64,000 bases of DNA, taken from the NCBI RefSeq assembly GCF_039614715.1, contig NZ_CP154857.1:992001-1056000 (forward strand). Reading direction: 5' to 3'. Of this stretch, positions 24,423-36,604 are shown piece by piece (position 1 is the first letter of the stretch; every line of letters begins with the position of its first letter). This DNA comes from Microbacterium sp. AZCO. Lineage in GTDB: Bacteria > Actinomycetota > Actinomycetes > Actinomycetales > Microbacteriaceae. Position numbers and translations under genes: made by a program. The notes under the pieces are model-generated. The model was not told the origin of the DNA, did not search any database, and saw only the letters and a list, made by a program, of their open reading frames with translations.

Positions 24423-24434
24423 GCGTGTCTCTCC

Positions 24435-26537
<2,103 letters not shown>

Positions 26538-26887
26538 CGGACCGCCTTTCATCATGGAGGTTTCGGCGCCCCGGGCGGCCACGCCGCACAGCTCCAAGCG
26601 AAGTTCTGCGGGAGGGGGGTTTTGCGCGGGGTCGCGCCTGTGTTTTTTCAGCATATCGAAGGGCCATGCCCCTCAGGCCATGTGCGCCGTTGTGTGACCG
26701 CGACAAAGCGGCACGCCGAAAGAGTGGCATGCGAGCCGCTCGTCGGCGTTGCGCCGATGTGTCGGCCGAATGACGCGCGCCCCACAGTCCGGTGGACCGG
26801 TTTGTGAGCCCTCTCCGGCGCGGGGGAGCGTGTCACCCATGACATAGACTTGGGTGGTTCGACAGCGGGCGCACGATACGGGGGGCG
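26538..26887. promoter_or_regulatory. Divergent control region between tkt and ctaB
   Basis: About 350 nt with no credible gene. On the minus strand, TATGCT (26650-26655) is a plausible -10 for the tkt operon, giving a leader of about 100 nt. On the plus strand, TAGACT (26845-26850) is a plausible -10 for ctaB. A T-run at 26642-26648 and lower GC near 26640-26660 stand out. I see no clear operator or riboswitch fold. Confidence 0.5.
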
Positions 26888-27814
26888 ATGGACATCTCGA
26901 GCACGGCGCACGTGACGACACCAGCCGCCCCGCGCACCTTCGGCCGCACCGTCCGCGCCTACGTCGCTCTGACGAAGCCCCGTGTGCTCGAGCTGCTGCT
27001 CGTCACGACGGTTCCCGTCATGATCCTCGCCGAGGGCGGTCTGCCGAATCTGTGGCTGGTCCTCGCGACCGTCATCGGCGGCTCGCTGAGCGCGGGATCC
27101 GCCGCCGCGTTCAACATGTACCTCGACCGCGACATCGACGCGCACATGCAGCGCACCGAGAACCGTCCGCTCGTGACGGGGGAGGTCTCGCCGCGCGGTG
27201 CGCTCATCTTCGCGTGGACCCTCGCGGTCGCCTCGACGGTGTGGCTGTGGCTCACCACCAACTGGCTCGCCGCGACCCTCTCGGCCGTCGCGATCTTCTT
27301 CTACGTCGTGATCTACACGATGATCCTCAAGCGCCGCACCGAGCAGAACATCGTGTGGGGCGGCATCGCGGGCTGCTTCCCGGTGCTGATCGGCTGGACG
27401 GCCGTGACCGGCTCCCTCGCGTGGCCGCCCGTCATCCTGTTCGCCCTCGTCTTCCTGTGGACGCCGCCGCACTACTGGCCGCTCTCGATGAAGTACAAGG
27501 CGCAGTACGACGAGGTCGACGTGCCCATGCTCGGCGCGACGCGCAGCGGCTCGCAGGTCGGGCTGCAGGTCATCCTCTACGCCTGGGCGACCGTCGCGTG
27601 CTCGCTGCTGCTCATCCCCGTCGCCGGCATGGGCCTCGTCTACACGGTCTCGGCCCTCGTGTTCGGCGGCTGGTTCATCTACGAGTCGCACCGCCTCTAC
27701 AACCGCGCCGTGCGCGGCACCGAGCCCCGGCCGATGCGCGTCTTCCACGCCTCGATCACCTACCTGACGCTCCTCTTCGTCGCGATCGCGATCGACCCGC
27801 TGCTCCCCTTCTGA
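26888..27814 (+). CDS. ctaB: Protoheme IX farnesyltransferase (heme O synthase)
   Basis: Adds a farnesyl group to heme B, giving heme O for the aa3 oxidase. The 308-residue membrane protein has about nine hydrophobic segments and the UbiA-type prenyl-diphosphate site NMYLDRDID (N76, D80, D84), followed by RTENRPLV and the second conserved loop [14 protein letters not shown] 26888 follows the weak RBS GGGGGCG. It is divergent from tkt, and ctaA lies 2.2 kb downstream on the other strand; actinobacteria often keep ctaB, ctaA and tkt close together. Confidence 0.96.
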   Translation: MDISSTAHVTTPAAPRTFGRTVRAYVALTKPRVLELLLVTTVPVMILAEGGLPNLWLVLATVIGGSLSAGSAAAFNMYLDRDIDAHMQRTENRPLVTGEVSPRGALIFAWTLAVASTVWLWLTTNWLAATLSAVAIFFYVVIYTMILKRRTEQNIVWGGIAGCFPVLIGWTAVTGSLAWPPVILFALVFLWTPPHYWPLSMKYKAQYDEVDVPMLGATRSGSQVGLQVILYAWATVACSLLLIPVAGMGLVYTVSALVFGGWFIYESHRLYNRAVRGTEPRPMRVFHASITYLTLLFVAIAIDPLLPF

Positions 27815-27815
27815 C

Positions 27816-27834
27816 CCGCCCGCGGTGTGGGCGG
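27816..27834 (+). terminator. Weak hairpin after ctaB
   Basis: CCGCCC, a 7-nt loop and GGGCGG, 2 nt after the stop. The stem is short, so this is only a possible terminator. Confidence 0.35.
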
Positions 27835-27903
27835 AGCGCCCGGGGTTGCGCTGGCGCTCAGGCGGACCGGGTTCTGCAGCGCGGCTGATCGCTCTCCGCC
27901 GGT

Positions 27904-28282
27904 GCGTCGGCAATAACCACTGTGCAGGGGTGGAGTGGATGCCGCGGCCCGACGTTGTGCCGATCTCCGACGTTGTGGCGCGGGCGTGCCGCCGCCCGTG
28001 CGTCGGCGATAAGCACACTGCAGGGGCGAAGTGGATGCCGGCGCCCGACGTTGTGTCGATCTCCGACGCTGTGGCGCGGGGCTGCGTCGGCGCCCGCGCG
28101 TCGGCGATAACCACCGTGCAGGGCCTAAGTGGATGCCGGTGCCTGACGCCGTGCTGATTCCCGATGTTGTGGCGTGCGGCGTGTGTGGAGGGCATCGTGC
28201 CTGGCGCGTCGGCGATAACCACCGTGCAGGGGCGAAGTGGATGCCGGCGCCCGACGTTGTGCTGATCTCCGGCGTTGTGGCG
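27904..28282 (+). repeat. Four 77-nt tandem repeats with 19-31 nt spacers
   Basis: Units at 27904-27980, 28000-28076, 28098-28174 and 28206-28282 are each exactly 77 nt and separated by 19, 21 and 31 nt of unrelated sequence. Each begins GCGTCGGCRATAA, has CAC...GTGGATGCCG in the middle and ends with a 33-nt module made of two copies of CCGRCGTTGTG joined by a GATCT-containing linker. CGTCGG near the 5' end can pair with CCGACG near position 47 in units 1, 2 and 4; in unit 3 the partner is CTGACG, which keeps pairing through a G-T pair. The 96, 98 and 108-nt periods are not all multiples of three, so this is not a coding repeat. Confidence 0.85.
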
Positions 28283-28392
28283 CGGGGGCGGGCGGGGCAT
28301 CGTCTCCTCCCCTGGGCGGCCGGACGGGTCGTTCTCCACCGAGGCGACGAGAGCGGAGTCGAGAGCGCATCGAGGCAGCTCATGGTTGGGGG

Positions 28393-29256
28393 ATGGCGAC
28401 CCGAACCGCGACTCGACGCACGGCGGCCCTGGATGCGCTGGAGGCGGAGGTCCGACGGCGCCGCGGGGTCGCGCGTGCCTCGTCTCTTCAGCTCGACGGA
28501 CACTCCCGGCACTACCTGCGGCTGGCTGTCGACGCCCGGATGCTCCATCGCGTGCGGCGGGACTGGCTTGCCGTCACGGGTGCCGATCCCGACCTCGTCT
28601 CGGCGGCCCGCCGGGGCGTCGTCCTCTCGTGCGCGACGCGCGCAGCGCGGCTCGGGCTCTGGGTCATGGGCGACGAGGGCGAGCATGTCGCGGCTGGCGG
28701 GCACGACCGCGTGTCGGTGACGGCGGACACGACCGTGCATTGGACGCGCCCGGTGATCGCACGGCACCCGGATCTCCTCGAGGACTCGATCGAGAACACC
28801 CTCGCGCTGATCGCGATCTGCCAGCCGCGCGAAAGGGCCCTCGTGGTGTGGGAATCAGCGCTGAACCGGGGCATGGTGGAACGCCCTCGGCTCGAGCGGC
28901 TGGATCTTCCTCCGGTTGCGAGGCGGATGCTAGAGGAGGCCCGGCCGCACGCCGACTCCGGTTTGGAGACGATCTTCGTGACGAGACTGCGCCGGTTCGG
29001 CGTCTCGGTGCGCTCGCAGATCTGGATCGCCGGGCATCATGTGGATCATCTGATCGGGGAGCGGCTCGTGTTCCAGATCGACGGCGGCCACCACGTCGGG
29101 ATGCAGCGCACGAGCGACATCGCGCACGATGCGGCGTTGCGGCTGCTCGGGTTCACCGTCTTCCGCGTCGGCTATGCCCAGGTGATCGACGACTGGCCGT
29201 ACGTGCAGTGGCTGGCGATGGAGGCGATGGCGCAGGGACTTCATCGTGCAGCCTGA
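28393..29256 (+). CDS. DUF559 endonuclease-like protein
   Basis: 287 residues. The N-terminal half has a helix-turn-helix-like segment (ARASSLQLDGHSRHYLRLAV) reminiscent of the AbiEi-type domain often fused to this family. The C-terminal about 100 residues match DUF559, a Vsr-like PD-(D/E)XK fold: FVTRLRRFGV, VDHLIGERLVFQIDGGHH with the conserved D and E/Q positions, and a final LGFTVFRVGYAQV strand. ATG 28393 is directly preceded by GGGGG. Function is unknown: these are usually orphan genes in Microbacteriaceae. It is flanked by copies of one repeat family on both sides, which is the main clue to its biology. Confidence 0.85.
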   Translation: MATRTATRRTAALDALEAEVRRRRGVARASSLQLDGHSRHYLRLAVDARMLHRVRRDWLAVTGADPDLVSAARRGVVLSCATRAARLGLWVMGDEGEHVAAGGHDRVSVTADTTVHWTRPVIARHPDLLEDSIENTLALIAICQPRERALVVWESALNRGMVERPRLERLDLPPVARRMLEEARPHADSGLETIFVTRLRRFGVSVRSQIWIAGHHVDHLIGERLVFQIDGGHHVGMQRTSDIAHDAALRLLGFTVFRVGYAQVIDDWPYVQWLAMEAMAQGLHRAA

Positions 29257-29258
29257 AA

Positions 29259-29291
29259 CGCCACAACGCCGGAGATCGCCACGGCGTCGGG
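29259..29291 (-). repeat. Inverted copy of the 33-nt repeat module
   Basis: On the minus strand this 33-nt stretch matches the 33-nt module of unit 4 (28250-28282) at 29 of 33 positions by my comparison. It begins 3 nt after the DUF559 stop codon. Confidence 0.75.
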
Positions 29292-29309
29292 CGGGATCAG
29301 CTCCCGGGG

Positions 29310-29342
29310 TCCGGCGTTGCGATGATCTCCGGCGTTGCGATG
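29310..29342 (+). repeat. Diverged direct copy of the 33-nt repeat module
   Basis: Again 33 nt, with two copies of CCGGCGTTGCGATG sharing the GATCT centre. It is more diverged from the upstream array (GCGAT replaces GTGNN) but has the same length and layout. Confidence 0.65.
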
Positions 29343-29354
29343 AGGGCAGGCGGC

Positions 29355-29906
29355 TCAGCGAGCGGCCGGGCCGTCCTTCGGCGCGGGGGTGTAGCCCTCG
29401 GGCGCGGCCGCAGGCTCGGTGGCGACGGCGGGCTCCGACGCTACCGCGGGCTCCGACGCTACCGCGGGTTCCGACGCGACAGCGGGCTCCGACACGATGA
29501 CGGGCTCGTCGGCGACGGGCGCGGCCGACTCGGCGACGACCGGCTCGGCCGGGACGGAGTACGCGGTGCCGGTCGCGGCGGCGGGCGCGGCACCCTCGGA
29601 CTCGGCGGTCCAGTCGATGGGCTCGACGACCTCGACGGCCGCGGCGGGGACGAACGACTTCAGGACGCCGAGGAACAGCGTCGCGACGAGGCCGACGAGG
29701 CCTGCGCCGATGAGGGCGGCACCGACGGTGATCCACGACTGACCGCCGTAGACCTCCACGCCCGTCGCGGTGCCGTCGAGCAGCGTCGAGTTCATCGTCG
29801 AGATCTTGTCGACGACGAGCCAGGCTCCGACGGCGATGCTCGCGAGGGATCCGAGGAGCAGGATCCAGAACGGGATGCTGCGAACGAGACGGGGACGTGC
29901 TGTCAT
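29355..29906 (-). CDS. Small two-helix membrane protein with EPAVAS repeat tail
   Basis: 183 residues. Two membrane helices (about 11-32 and 57-81) are followed by a long Ala/Pro/Glu-rich tail. The tail contains tandem EPAVAS units encoded by an 18-nt DNA repeat (about 29426-29484 on the plus strand), so unit number may vary between strains. RBS AAGGAGT precedes the ATG by 6 nt. The function is unknown; the first loop (about 33-56) is probably outside and the tail in the cytoplasm or outside depending on topology, which I cannot decide. Confidence 0.75.
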   Translation of the reverse strand: MTARPRLVRSIPFWILLLGSLASIAVGAWLVVDKISTMNSTLLDGTATGVEVYGGQSWITVGAALIGAGLVGLVATLFLGVLKSFVPAAAVEVVEPIDWTAESEGAAPAAATGTAYSVPAEPVVAESAAPVADEPVIVSEPAVASEPAVASEPAVASEPAVATEPAAAPEGYTPAPKDGPAAR

Positions 29907-29952
29907 GTGGTGACTCCTTAGAGGGGGAAGCGCGGCACAGACCCGGCCGCGC

Positions 29953-30019
29953 GTCTGACAGTCTTTCAGACGCCCCGACGCGCCTCCGTGTGTCGCCTCG
30001 ATGAGTCTCCTATGAGACT
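29953..30019. other. Two short inverted repeats between ctaA and the membrane-protein gene
   Basis: GTCTGA-N7-TCAGAC (29953-29971) and AGTCTC-N4-GAGACT (30004-30019). The second lies 41-56 nt downstream of the ctaA stop on the minus strand and may be a weak terminator; the first lies upstream of the membrane-protein start and may be regulatory. Confidence 0.35.
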
Positions 30020-30059
30020 GCGTCCCCGAGCGGAGCGCGTCAAGGGGTCGCCGCGCGGC

Positions 30060-31040
30060 TCAGACCTCGGCGCGAGAGCGCGACGGGATCGACTGCCGCT
30101 CCGCCTCGAAGGGGGCATCCGACGTCTTGAGGTGCATGATGACCGCCGTCATAGCGGCCACGAGCGACACGGCCAGCACCATGTGGATGTTGACGAGCCA
30201 GAACGGCAGCCCCGTGCGCGCCTGCCAGAGGCCGACGCCGATCTGCACGAGCTCGACCGCGAGTAGGAGACCCGTGAAGAGCCGCAGGCGCAGCGCCGGG
30301 GGAGTGCGCCACGACGCGATGAAGAGCACGATCGTGAGGACGAAGAGCACGTAGGCCGGCCACGCGTGGATGTGCTGCCACAGCACGGGGTCGAGGCCGT
30401 TGCGAGCCGCGAGATCGTCTCCGGCGTGCGGTCCGGCGCCCGTGAGGAGGATGCCGATGAGCACCGTCACGGCGACCGCGGCGCTGGTGACGTGCGTCAG
30501 GATCGCGAAGCCGCGCGACACCGCGCGTCGGCGCGGGCCCGGGCCGCCGTAGACGCGGGCCACGTAGGCCGCGGCGTTCGCGACGAGCGCGGCCGAGATG
30601 ACGAAGTGGATGCCGACGAGGCTCGGCGGCAGGTGCAGCCAGACGATGATCCCGCCGACGACGGCCTGCAGGATGATGCCGAGGCCGTTCGCGAGCGTCA
30701 GGCCGAAGAGCTCGGGGCGCGCGGCGCGCAGGCGCACGACGGAGAGGAACGCCAGCGCCGCGATCACGATGAGGACGCCCGTGAGGGTGCGGTTGCCGAA
30801 CTCGATGAGGCTGTGCCAGCTGAGGGCCGCCGTCGGGACCAGCGAGCCTTCCGTGCAGTACGGCCAGGTGGGGCATCCCATTCCCGAACCGGTGAGGCGG
30901 ACGAGCCCGCCCGTGCCGACGATCACGACGTTGCTGATCAGCACGAGCCACGCGAGCACGCGCGTGCCGGTGCCCACCGTGTCGGGGAGCAGTCGCGAGA
31001 ACGGGCGCCTGCGGGTCGGGGCGCTCTCCTGAGCGGACAT
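30060..31040 (-). CDS. ctaA: Heme A synthase
   Basis: Oxidises the C8 methyl of heme O to the formyl group of heme A, needed by cytochrome aa3 oxidase. The 326-residue protein has about eight membrane helices and the extracytoplasmic cysteine pair GMGCPTWPYC (C56, C62), which marks the Bacillus/actinobacterial CtaA type, plus helix histidines in SWHSLIEFGNR and VGIHFVIS. ATG 31040 gives the usual short hydrophilic N-terminus; the in-frame extension to 31235 is low complexity. It is divergent from the suf operon. Confidence 0.95.
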   Translation of the reverse strand: MSAQESAPTRRRPFSRLLPDTVGTGTRVLAWLVLISNVVIVGTGGLVRLTGSGMGCPTWPYCTEGSLVPTAALSWHSLIEFGNRTLTGVLIVIAALAFLSVVRLRAARPELFGLTLANGLGIILQAVVGGIIVWLHLPPSLVGIHFVISAALVANAAAYVARVYGGPGPRRRAVSRGFAILTHVTSAAVAVTVLIGILLTGAGPHAGDDLAARNGLDPVLWQHIHAWPAYVLFVLTIVLFIASWRTPPALRLRLFTGLLLAVELVQIGVGLWQARTGLPFWLVNIHMVLAVSLVAAMTAVIMHLKTSDAPFEAERQSIPSRSRAEV

Positions 31041-31116
31041 GCGGTGTCGCCTCCTGACAGGCCCGCCGGGGCGCGGCGGGCGAGGCTCGACGGCGCCGGG
31101 TGACGGCGCGAACCTG

Positions 31117-31122
31117 TAGAAT
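31117..31122 (+). promoter_or_regulatory. Probable -10 element of the suf operon
   Basis: TAGAAT, with a leader of about 165 nt to the sufB start. The leader contains an imperfect inverted repeat, ATCGGCGCC (31146-31154) and GGCGCCGCCGAT (31187-31198). No sufR gene is adjacent, and I see no obvious repressor site. Confidence 0.45.
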
Positions 31123-31294
31123 CGAGGGGTTGCGTGCGAGCGCCCATCGGCGCCGCGCATCACTGACAGTTTAGGCGCGCACGATTGGCGCCGCCGATGA
31201 GGGCCCAGAGCGGCATCCCCCTTCCCGAACTCCACGGAAGACCAGGAATGCCGGGGCGGATGAACACCGTTTCGGCCTTGAGGAGAGTGTGACG

Positions 31295-32713
31295 ATGTCG
31301 GATGTCCTGATCGACCGCCCCGAGCTCGATGGTCTGGGGGTGTACGAGTTCGGCTGGCACGACGCCGACGCGGCGGGAGCCAGTGCGAAGCGCGGCCTGA
31401 GCGAAGCCGTCGTCCGCGACATCTCGGCCCTCAAGGCCGAGCCCGAATGGATGCTGAAGAACCGGCTCAAGGGTCTCCAGCTCTTCGGCCGCAAGCCGAT
31501 GCCGACGTGGGGCGCCGACCTCAGCGACATCGACTTCGACAACATCAAGTACTTCGTGCGGTCGACCGAGAAGCAGGCGCAGTCCTGGGAGGACCTCCCC
31601 GAGGACATCCGCAACACGTACGAGCGGCTCGGCATCCCGGAGGCGGAGCGTCAGCGTCTCGTCGCCGGCGTCGCGGCGCAGTACGAGTCCGAGGTCGTGT
31701 ACCACCAGATCCGCGAGGACCTGGAGGCGCAGGGCGTCATCTTCCTCGACACCGACACGGCGCTCAAGGAGCACCCGGAGTTCTTCGAGGAGTACTTCGG
31801 CACCGTCATCCCGGCCGGTGACAACAAGTTCGCGGCGCTGAACACCGCCGTCTGGTCGGGCGGCTCGTTCGTCTACGTCCCGAAGGGCGTCCACGTCGAG
31901 ATCCCGCTGCAGGCCTACTTCCGGATCAACACCGAGAACATGGGCCAGTTCGAGCGGACGCTCATCATCGCCGACGAGGACTCCTACGTCCACTACATCG
32001 AGGGCTGCACGGCCCCGATCTACAAGTCCGACTCGCTGCACTCGGCCGTCGTCGAGATCATCGTGAAGAAGAACGCCCGCGTTCGCTACACGACGATCCA
32101 GAACTGGTCGAACAACGTCTACAACCTCGTCACCAAGCGCGCCATCGCGCACGAGGGCGCGACGATGGAGTGGATCGACGGCAACATCGGCTCCAAGGTG
32201 ACGATGAAGTACCCGTCGATCTACCTCATGGGCGAGCACGCCAAGGGCGAGACGCTCTCGGTGGCCTTCGCGGGCCCCGGTCAGCATCAGGACGCCGGCG
32301 CCAAGATGATCCACATGGCGCCGTACACGCAGTCGTCGATCGTCTCGAAGTCGATCGCGCGCGGCGGCGGTCGCGCCGGCTACCGCGGCGAGGTCCGCGT
32401 CGACGCGAACGCGCACCACAGCGCCAACACCGTGCGCTGCGACGCGCTGCTCGTCGACACGATCTCGCGCTCCGACACCTACCCCGCGATCGACATCCGC
32501 GTCGACGACGTGCAGCTCGGCCACGAGGCCACGGTCTCGAAGGTCAGCGAAGAGCAGCTCTTCTACCTGCAGTCCCGCGGCCTTCCCGAGGACGAGGCGA
32601 TGGCCATGATCGTCCGCGGCTTCATCGAGCCGATCGCCCGGGAACTGCCCATGGAGTACGCCCTCGAGCTGAACAAGCTCATCGAGATGGGCATGGAAGG
32701 ATCGGTCGGCTAG
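31295..32713 (+). CDS. sufB: Fe-S cluster assembly protein SufB
   Basis: Scaffold subunit of the SufBCD complex. The 472-residue protein has the SufB core [44 protein letters not shown] and the C-terminal [17 protein letters not shown]. No intein is present, unlike in mycobacteria. ATG 31295 is preferred because GAGGAG is 9 nt upstream; GTG 31289 is in frame but too close to that RBS. First gene of sufB-sufD-Rieske-sufC-sufT; sufD follows immediately. Confidence 0.96.
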   Translation: MSDVLIDRPELDGLGVYEFGWHDADAAGASAKRGLSEAVVRDISALKAEPEWMLKNRLKGLQLFGRKPMPTWGADLSDIDFDNIKYFVRSTEKQAQSWEDLPEDIRNTYERLGIPEAERQRLVAGVAAQYESEVVYHQIREDLEAQGVIFLDTDTALKEHPEFFEEYFGTVIPAGDNKFAALNTAVWSGGSFVYVPKGVHVEIPLQAYFRINTENMGQFERTLIIADEDSYVHYIEGCTAPIYKSDSLHSAVVEIIVKKNARVRYTTIQNWSNNVYNLVTKRAIAHEGATMEWIDGNIGSKVTMKYPSIYLMGEHAKGETLSVAFAGPGQHQDAGAKMIHMAPYTQSSIVSKSIARGGGRAGYRGEVRVDANAHHSANTVRCDALLVDTISRSDTYPAIDIRVDDVQLGHEATVSKVSEEQLFYLQSRGLPEDEAMAMIVRGFIEPIARELPMEYALELNKLIEMGMEGSVG

Positions 32714-33904
32714 ATGACGACCACGCAAGAGGCGCCCGTCGTGGTGCCTGGTTCCCGAGCGCACTCCGACGGGGCCGGCGCCTTCGTCCCGGTCCAGACG
32801 CGGTCCGAGCGCCCCACCTCGTTCGACCCTGCCGACTTCGGCGTCCCGACGGGGCGTGAGGTCAACTGGCGCTACACGCCCGTCGACCGGCTCGCGCCGC
32901 TCTTCCAGGACGTCGCCGGCCCGCACGACGTCATCGAGGTCAGCGTCCAGGCCCCCGCCGGGGTCGAGCAGTCGCGTCTTGCGCCGGGCGCGGGCCCCCG
33001 CGGCGAGGTCTTCCGCCCCGAAGATCTCCCGAGCGCCATCGCCTGGTCGCAGGAGCCCGAGGCTCCGCTCGTGCGCATCCCCGCCGACGCCGAGCTCGAG
33101 GAGCCCGTCTTCGTGACGCTCACGGGCACGGGCGGACTCGCGCACGCTCATGTCGTCGTGGAGGCGGGCGCCAACTCGCGCGCGACCGTCGTCTTCCGCC
33201 ACACCGGCTCGGCACAGCACGCGCAGAACGTCGAGATCCTCGTGCGCGACGGCGCCAAGCTGACCGTCATCACGGTGCAGGAGTGGGACGACGACGCGCT
33301 CCACCTCTCGTCGCACCAGGCGCGGGTCGAGAAGGACGCCTTCCTCCGCCACATCATCGTGAGCTTCGGCGGCGGCGTCGTGCGCGTCAACCCGTCGATC
33401 GAGCTCGCGGGCGCCGGCTCGCACGCCGAGCTGTACGGCCTGTCGTACTCGGACGCCGGTCAGCACCTCGAGAGCCAGGTCTACCTGCACCACAAGGGCG
33501 AGCACACGAAGGGCGACGTCCTCTACAAGGGCGCCCTCCAGGGCGTCGGCGCCCGCAGCGTCTGGATCGGCGACGTCCTCATCGGAGCGGATGCCGTCGG
33601 CACCGACTCGTACGAGGCGAACCGCAACCTCGTCCTCACCGACGGCGCACGCGCCGACTCCGTCCCCAACCTCGAGATCGAGACGGGCGACATCCTCGGC
33701 GCCGGCCACGCGAGTGCGACGGGTCGCTTCGACGACGAGCAGCTCTTCTACCTGCAGGCCCGGGGCATCCCCCAGAAGGAGGCCCGCCGGCTCGTCGTCA
33801 TCGGCTTCCTGAGCGAGATCGTCCAGAAGATCGGCGTGCCCGCCATCGAGCAGGAGCTCGCCGACGCGATCGAGCGCGAGCTCGCCGAAGGGGCCGACGC
33901 ATGA
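32714..33904 (+). CDS. sufD: Fe-S cluster assembly protein SufD
   Basis: SufB paralogue that completes the SufBC2D scaffold. The 396-residue protein has the family C-terminus (DDEQLFYLQARGIPQKEAR) and VYLHHKGEHTKGDVLYKGAL. The start codon directly follows the sufB stop, and its own stop overlaps the start of the Rieske gene by 4 nt. Confidence 0.95.
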   Translation: MTTTQEAPVVVPGSRAHSDGAGAFVPVQTRSERPTSFDPADFGVPTGREVNWRYTPVDRLAPLFQDVAGPHDVIEVSVQAPAGVEQSRLAPGAGPRGEVFRPEDLPSAIAWSQEPEAPLVRIPADAELEEPVFVTLTGTGGLAHAHVVVEAGANSRATVVFRHTGSAQHAQNVEILVRDGAKLTVITVQEWDDDALHLSSHQARVEKDAFLRHIIVSFGGGVVRVNPSIELAGAGSHAELYGLSYSDAGQHLESQVYLHHKGEHTKGDVLYKGALQGVGARSVWIGDVLIGADAVGTDSYEANRNLVLTDGARADSVPNLEIETGDILGAGHASATGRFDDEQLFYLQARGIPQKEARRLVVIGFLSEIVQKIGVPAIEQELADAIERELAEGADA

Positions 33905-34230
33905 GCGCCTCCCGCGCGTGCGCGCTGAGCGACCTCGAGCAGGACACCGCGCTGCGCGTCGAGATCGACGGTGTGCCCATGGCGGTCGTGCTCGACTCGA
34001 ACGGCGAGGTGCACGCCATCGGCGACACCTGCACCCACGGCGACATCTCGCTCGCCGAGGGCTTCGTGGATGGCGACACGCTGGAGTGCTGGGCCCACGG
34101 CTCGGCGTTCTCGCTGCGCACGGGCAAGCCCCTGAACCTCCCCGCGTACGAGCCGGTCCCGGTCTACGCCGTCACGATCGAGGGGGATGACGTGCTCATC
34201 GACCCCACCGTGACCAAAGAAGTGAACTGA
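33901..34230 (+). CDS. Rieske-type ferredoxin of the suf operon
   Basis: 109-residue Rieske [2Fe-2S] protein with C44-T-H46 and C63-x2-H66 as ligands (CTHGD and CWAHGS). It resembles the small ferredoxin subunits of non-heme iron oxygenases, but its position between sufD and sufC suggests an electron-transfer or cluster-handling role in Suf assembly. This arrangement is common in actinobacteria. ATG 33901 overlaps the sufD stop. Confidence 0.93.
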   Translation: MSASRACALSDLEQDTALRVEIDGVPMAVVLDSNGEVHAIGDTCTHGDISLAEGFVDGDTLECWAHGSAFSLRTGKPLNLPAYEPVPVYAVTIEGDDVLIDPTVTKEVN

Positions 34231-34243
34231 GAAGGAAACCCGA

Positions 34244-35026
<783 letters not shown>

Positions 35027-35035
35027 GATCGCTGC

Positions 35036-35365
35036 ATGACCGCGACGCTCACACCCGAGAAGTTCGACGAGGTCACCGAAGCACTCAAGGACGTCATGGA
35101 CCCCGAGCTGGGGATCAATGTCGTCGACCTCGGACTCGTCTACGACCTTGCGTGGGATGACGAGAACGACGCTCTCGTCATCCACATGACGCTCACCTCG
35201 GCGGGCTGCCCGCTCACCGACGTCCTCGAGGAGCAGACCGCTCAGGCCCTCGACGACGTCGTCGAGCGCTTCCGCATCAACTGGGTGTGGATGCCGCCGT
35301 GGGGCCCCGAGCGGATCACCGACGACGGGCGCGACATGATGCGCGCGCTCGGCTTCGCCATCTGA
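35036..35365 (+). CDS. sufT: SufT-like metal-sulfur cluster assembly factor (MIP18/DUF59)
   Basis: 109 residues of the MIP18/DUF59 family, with DPELGINVVDLGLVYDL and the conserved cysteine in TSAGCPLTDVLEEQ. Proteins of this type help mature Fe-S proteins. It closes the suf operon; no cysteine desulfurase (sufS) or sufU lies between sufC and this gene or elsewhere in the window. Confidence 0.93.
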   Translation: MTATLTPEKFDEVTEALKDVMDPELGINVVDLGLVYDLAWDDENDALVIHMTLTSAGCPLTDVLEEQTAQALDDVVERFRINWVWMPPWGPERITDDGRDMMRALGFAI

Positions 35366-35443
35366 GGCGCCCTGGTCGAGCACGACTGAAACGCGGGGAA
35401 ACACGCCGAGGGGCGGCATCCCTCATCCTCTTAGTCTCTTAGG

Positions 35444-36604
35444 GTGAGCGTCACCCCCCTTCAGGCACTGCCGATCGACGAGCTGCGACAGCGGTCCAGC
35501 ACGAAGTGGCGCAAGTACCCCGACGACATCCTTCCGTTCTTCGTGGCGGAGATGGACTATGCGCTCGCGCCCGCCATCACGAAGGCGCTCCTGCGCGCCG
35601 TCGAGCTCGGCGACACCGGCTACACGCCGCCCGAGCCGGGCGTGCGGGAGTCGTTCGTGGCCTTCGCCCAGCGCCGGTTCGGCTGGACCGTCGACCCCGA
35701 CACGGTGTTCTGGACGGGCGACGTCATGATGGGCGTCGTCGAGATCCTGCGCGCCGTCACCTCGCCCGGCGACCGCGTGGTGGTGACGACGCCCGTGTAC
35801 CCGCCGTTCTTCGACTCGGTGGAGGAGGCGGGCGCGGTCGTCGAGCGGGTGCCGCTCGTGCGCTCGGAAGCCGGCTGGGAGCTCGACCTGCGCGGCATCC
35901 AGGCCGCCCTCGCGGGCGGTGCGCAGGCCGTGCTGCTCTGCAATCCGCATAACCCGACCGGCACGGTCCACAGGAAGGAGAGCCTCGCGGCTCTCGCCGA
36001 GATCGCGGCGGCATACGGCGCGGTCGTGGTCTCCGACGAGATCCACGGTCCGCTCGCGCACGGCGAGGTGGCGTTCACGCCGTTCCTCGCCGTGTCCGAC
36101 ACCGCCCGCAGCGTCGGCTACGCGGTCACGAGCGCGAGCAAGAGCTACAACCTGGCCGGCCTCAAGTGCGCTGTCATGGTCGGGGGCTCCGCCGAGCAGG
36201 CGAAGGTGCTGCGGGCGCTCCCGTGGGAGGTCGAGTGGCGCACGGGCCTCTTCGGCGCGCTCGCCAACAACGCCGCGTTCGCGCCCGAGAGCGACGTCTG
36301 GCTCGACAGCCTGCTCGCGGCACTCGACGAGAACCGGCGCCTGCTCGCGGACCTGCTGGCCGAGCACCTGCCGCTCGCCGTGTACCGGATCCCGGATGCC
36401 GGGTTCCTGGCGTGGGTGGACGTCTCGGCCTACGGCTGGGGCGACAACCCCGCGACGCACCTGCGCCGCAAGGCCCGCGTCGCGTTCCATCACGGCCCGC
36501 TCTTCGGCGACGAGGGCAGGGGTCACATCCGCATCAACTTCGCCTGCTCGCCTGAGCTGCTGCGCGAGGCGATCGAGCGGGTGGGGGCTATCGTCGAGGA
36601 GTGA
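35444..36604 (+). CDS. MalY/PatB-type aminotransferase (C-S beta-lyase)
   Basis: PLP enzyme of fold type I, 386 residues. MalY/PatB proteins cleave C-S bonds of cystathionine and related thioethers, giving pyruvate, ammonia and a thiol. The PLP lysine is K233 in TSASKSYNLAG; CNPHNPTGTVH and SDEIHGPL are family signatures, and the N-terminal KWRKYPDDILPFFVAEMD is typical. GTG 35444 is 6 nt after TAGTCT (35432-35437), so it is probably leaderless. Its stop overlaps the start of the MFS gene. Substrate is not certain from sequence. Confidence 0.9.
   Translation: MSVTPLQALPIDELRQRSSTKWRKYPDDILPFFVAEMDYALAPAITKALLRAVELGDTGYTPPEPGVRESFVAFAQRRFGWTVDPDTVFWTGDVMMGVVEILRAVTSPGDRVVVTTPVYPPFFDSVEEAGAVVERVPLVRSEAGWELDLRGIQAALAGGAQAVLLCNPHNPTGTVHRKESLAALAEIAAAYGAVVVSDEIHGPLAHGEVAFTPFLAVSDTARSVGYAVTSASKSYNLAGLKCAVMVGGSAEQAKVLRALPWEVEWRTGLFGALANNAAFAPESDVWLDSLLAALDENRRLLADLLAEHLPLAVYRIPDAGFLAWVDVSAYGWGDNPATHLRRKARVAFHHGPLFGDEGRGHIRINFACSPELLREAIERVGAIVEE

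Noticed and set aside
27904..28282. CRISPR array
   Set aside because: Units are 77 nt with spacers of only 19-31 nt, there are four of them, and no cas genes are in the window.
26648..28339. Long minus-strand reading frame with repeated histidine/arginine-rich segments across the repeats
   Set aside because: The repetitive protein is an image of the DNA repeats; unit periods are not multiples of three and the frame runs into ctaB on the other strand.
31146..31198. Riboswitch in the suf leader
   Set aside because: Only an imperfect inverted repeat is visible, with no known aptamer core.
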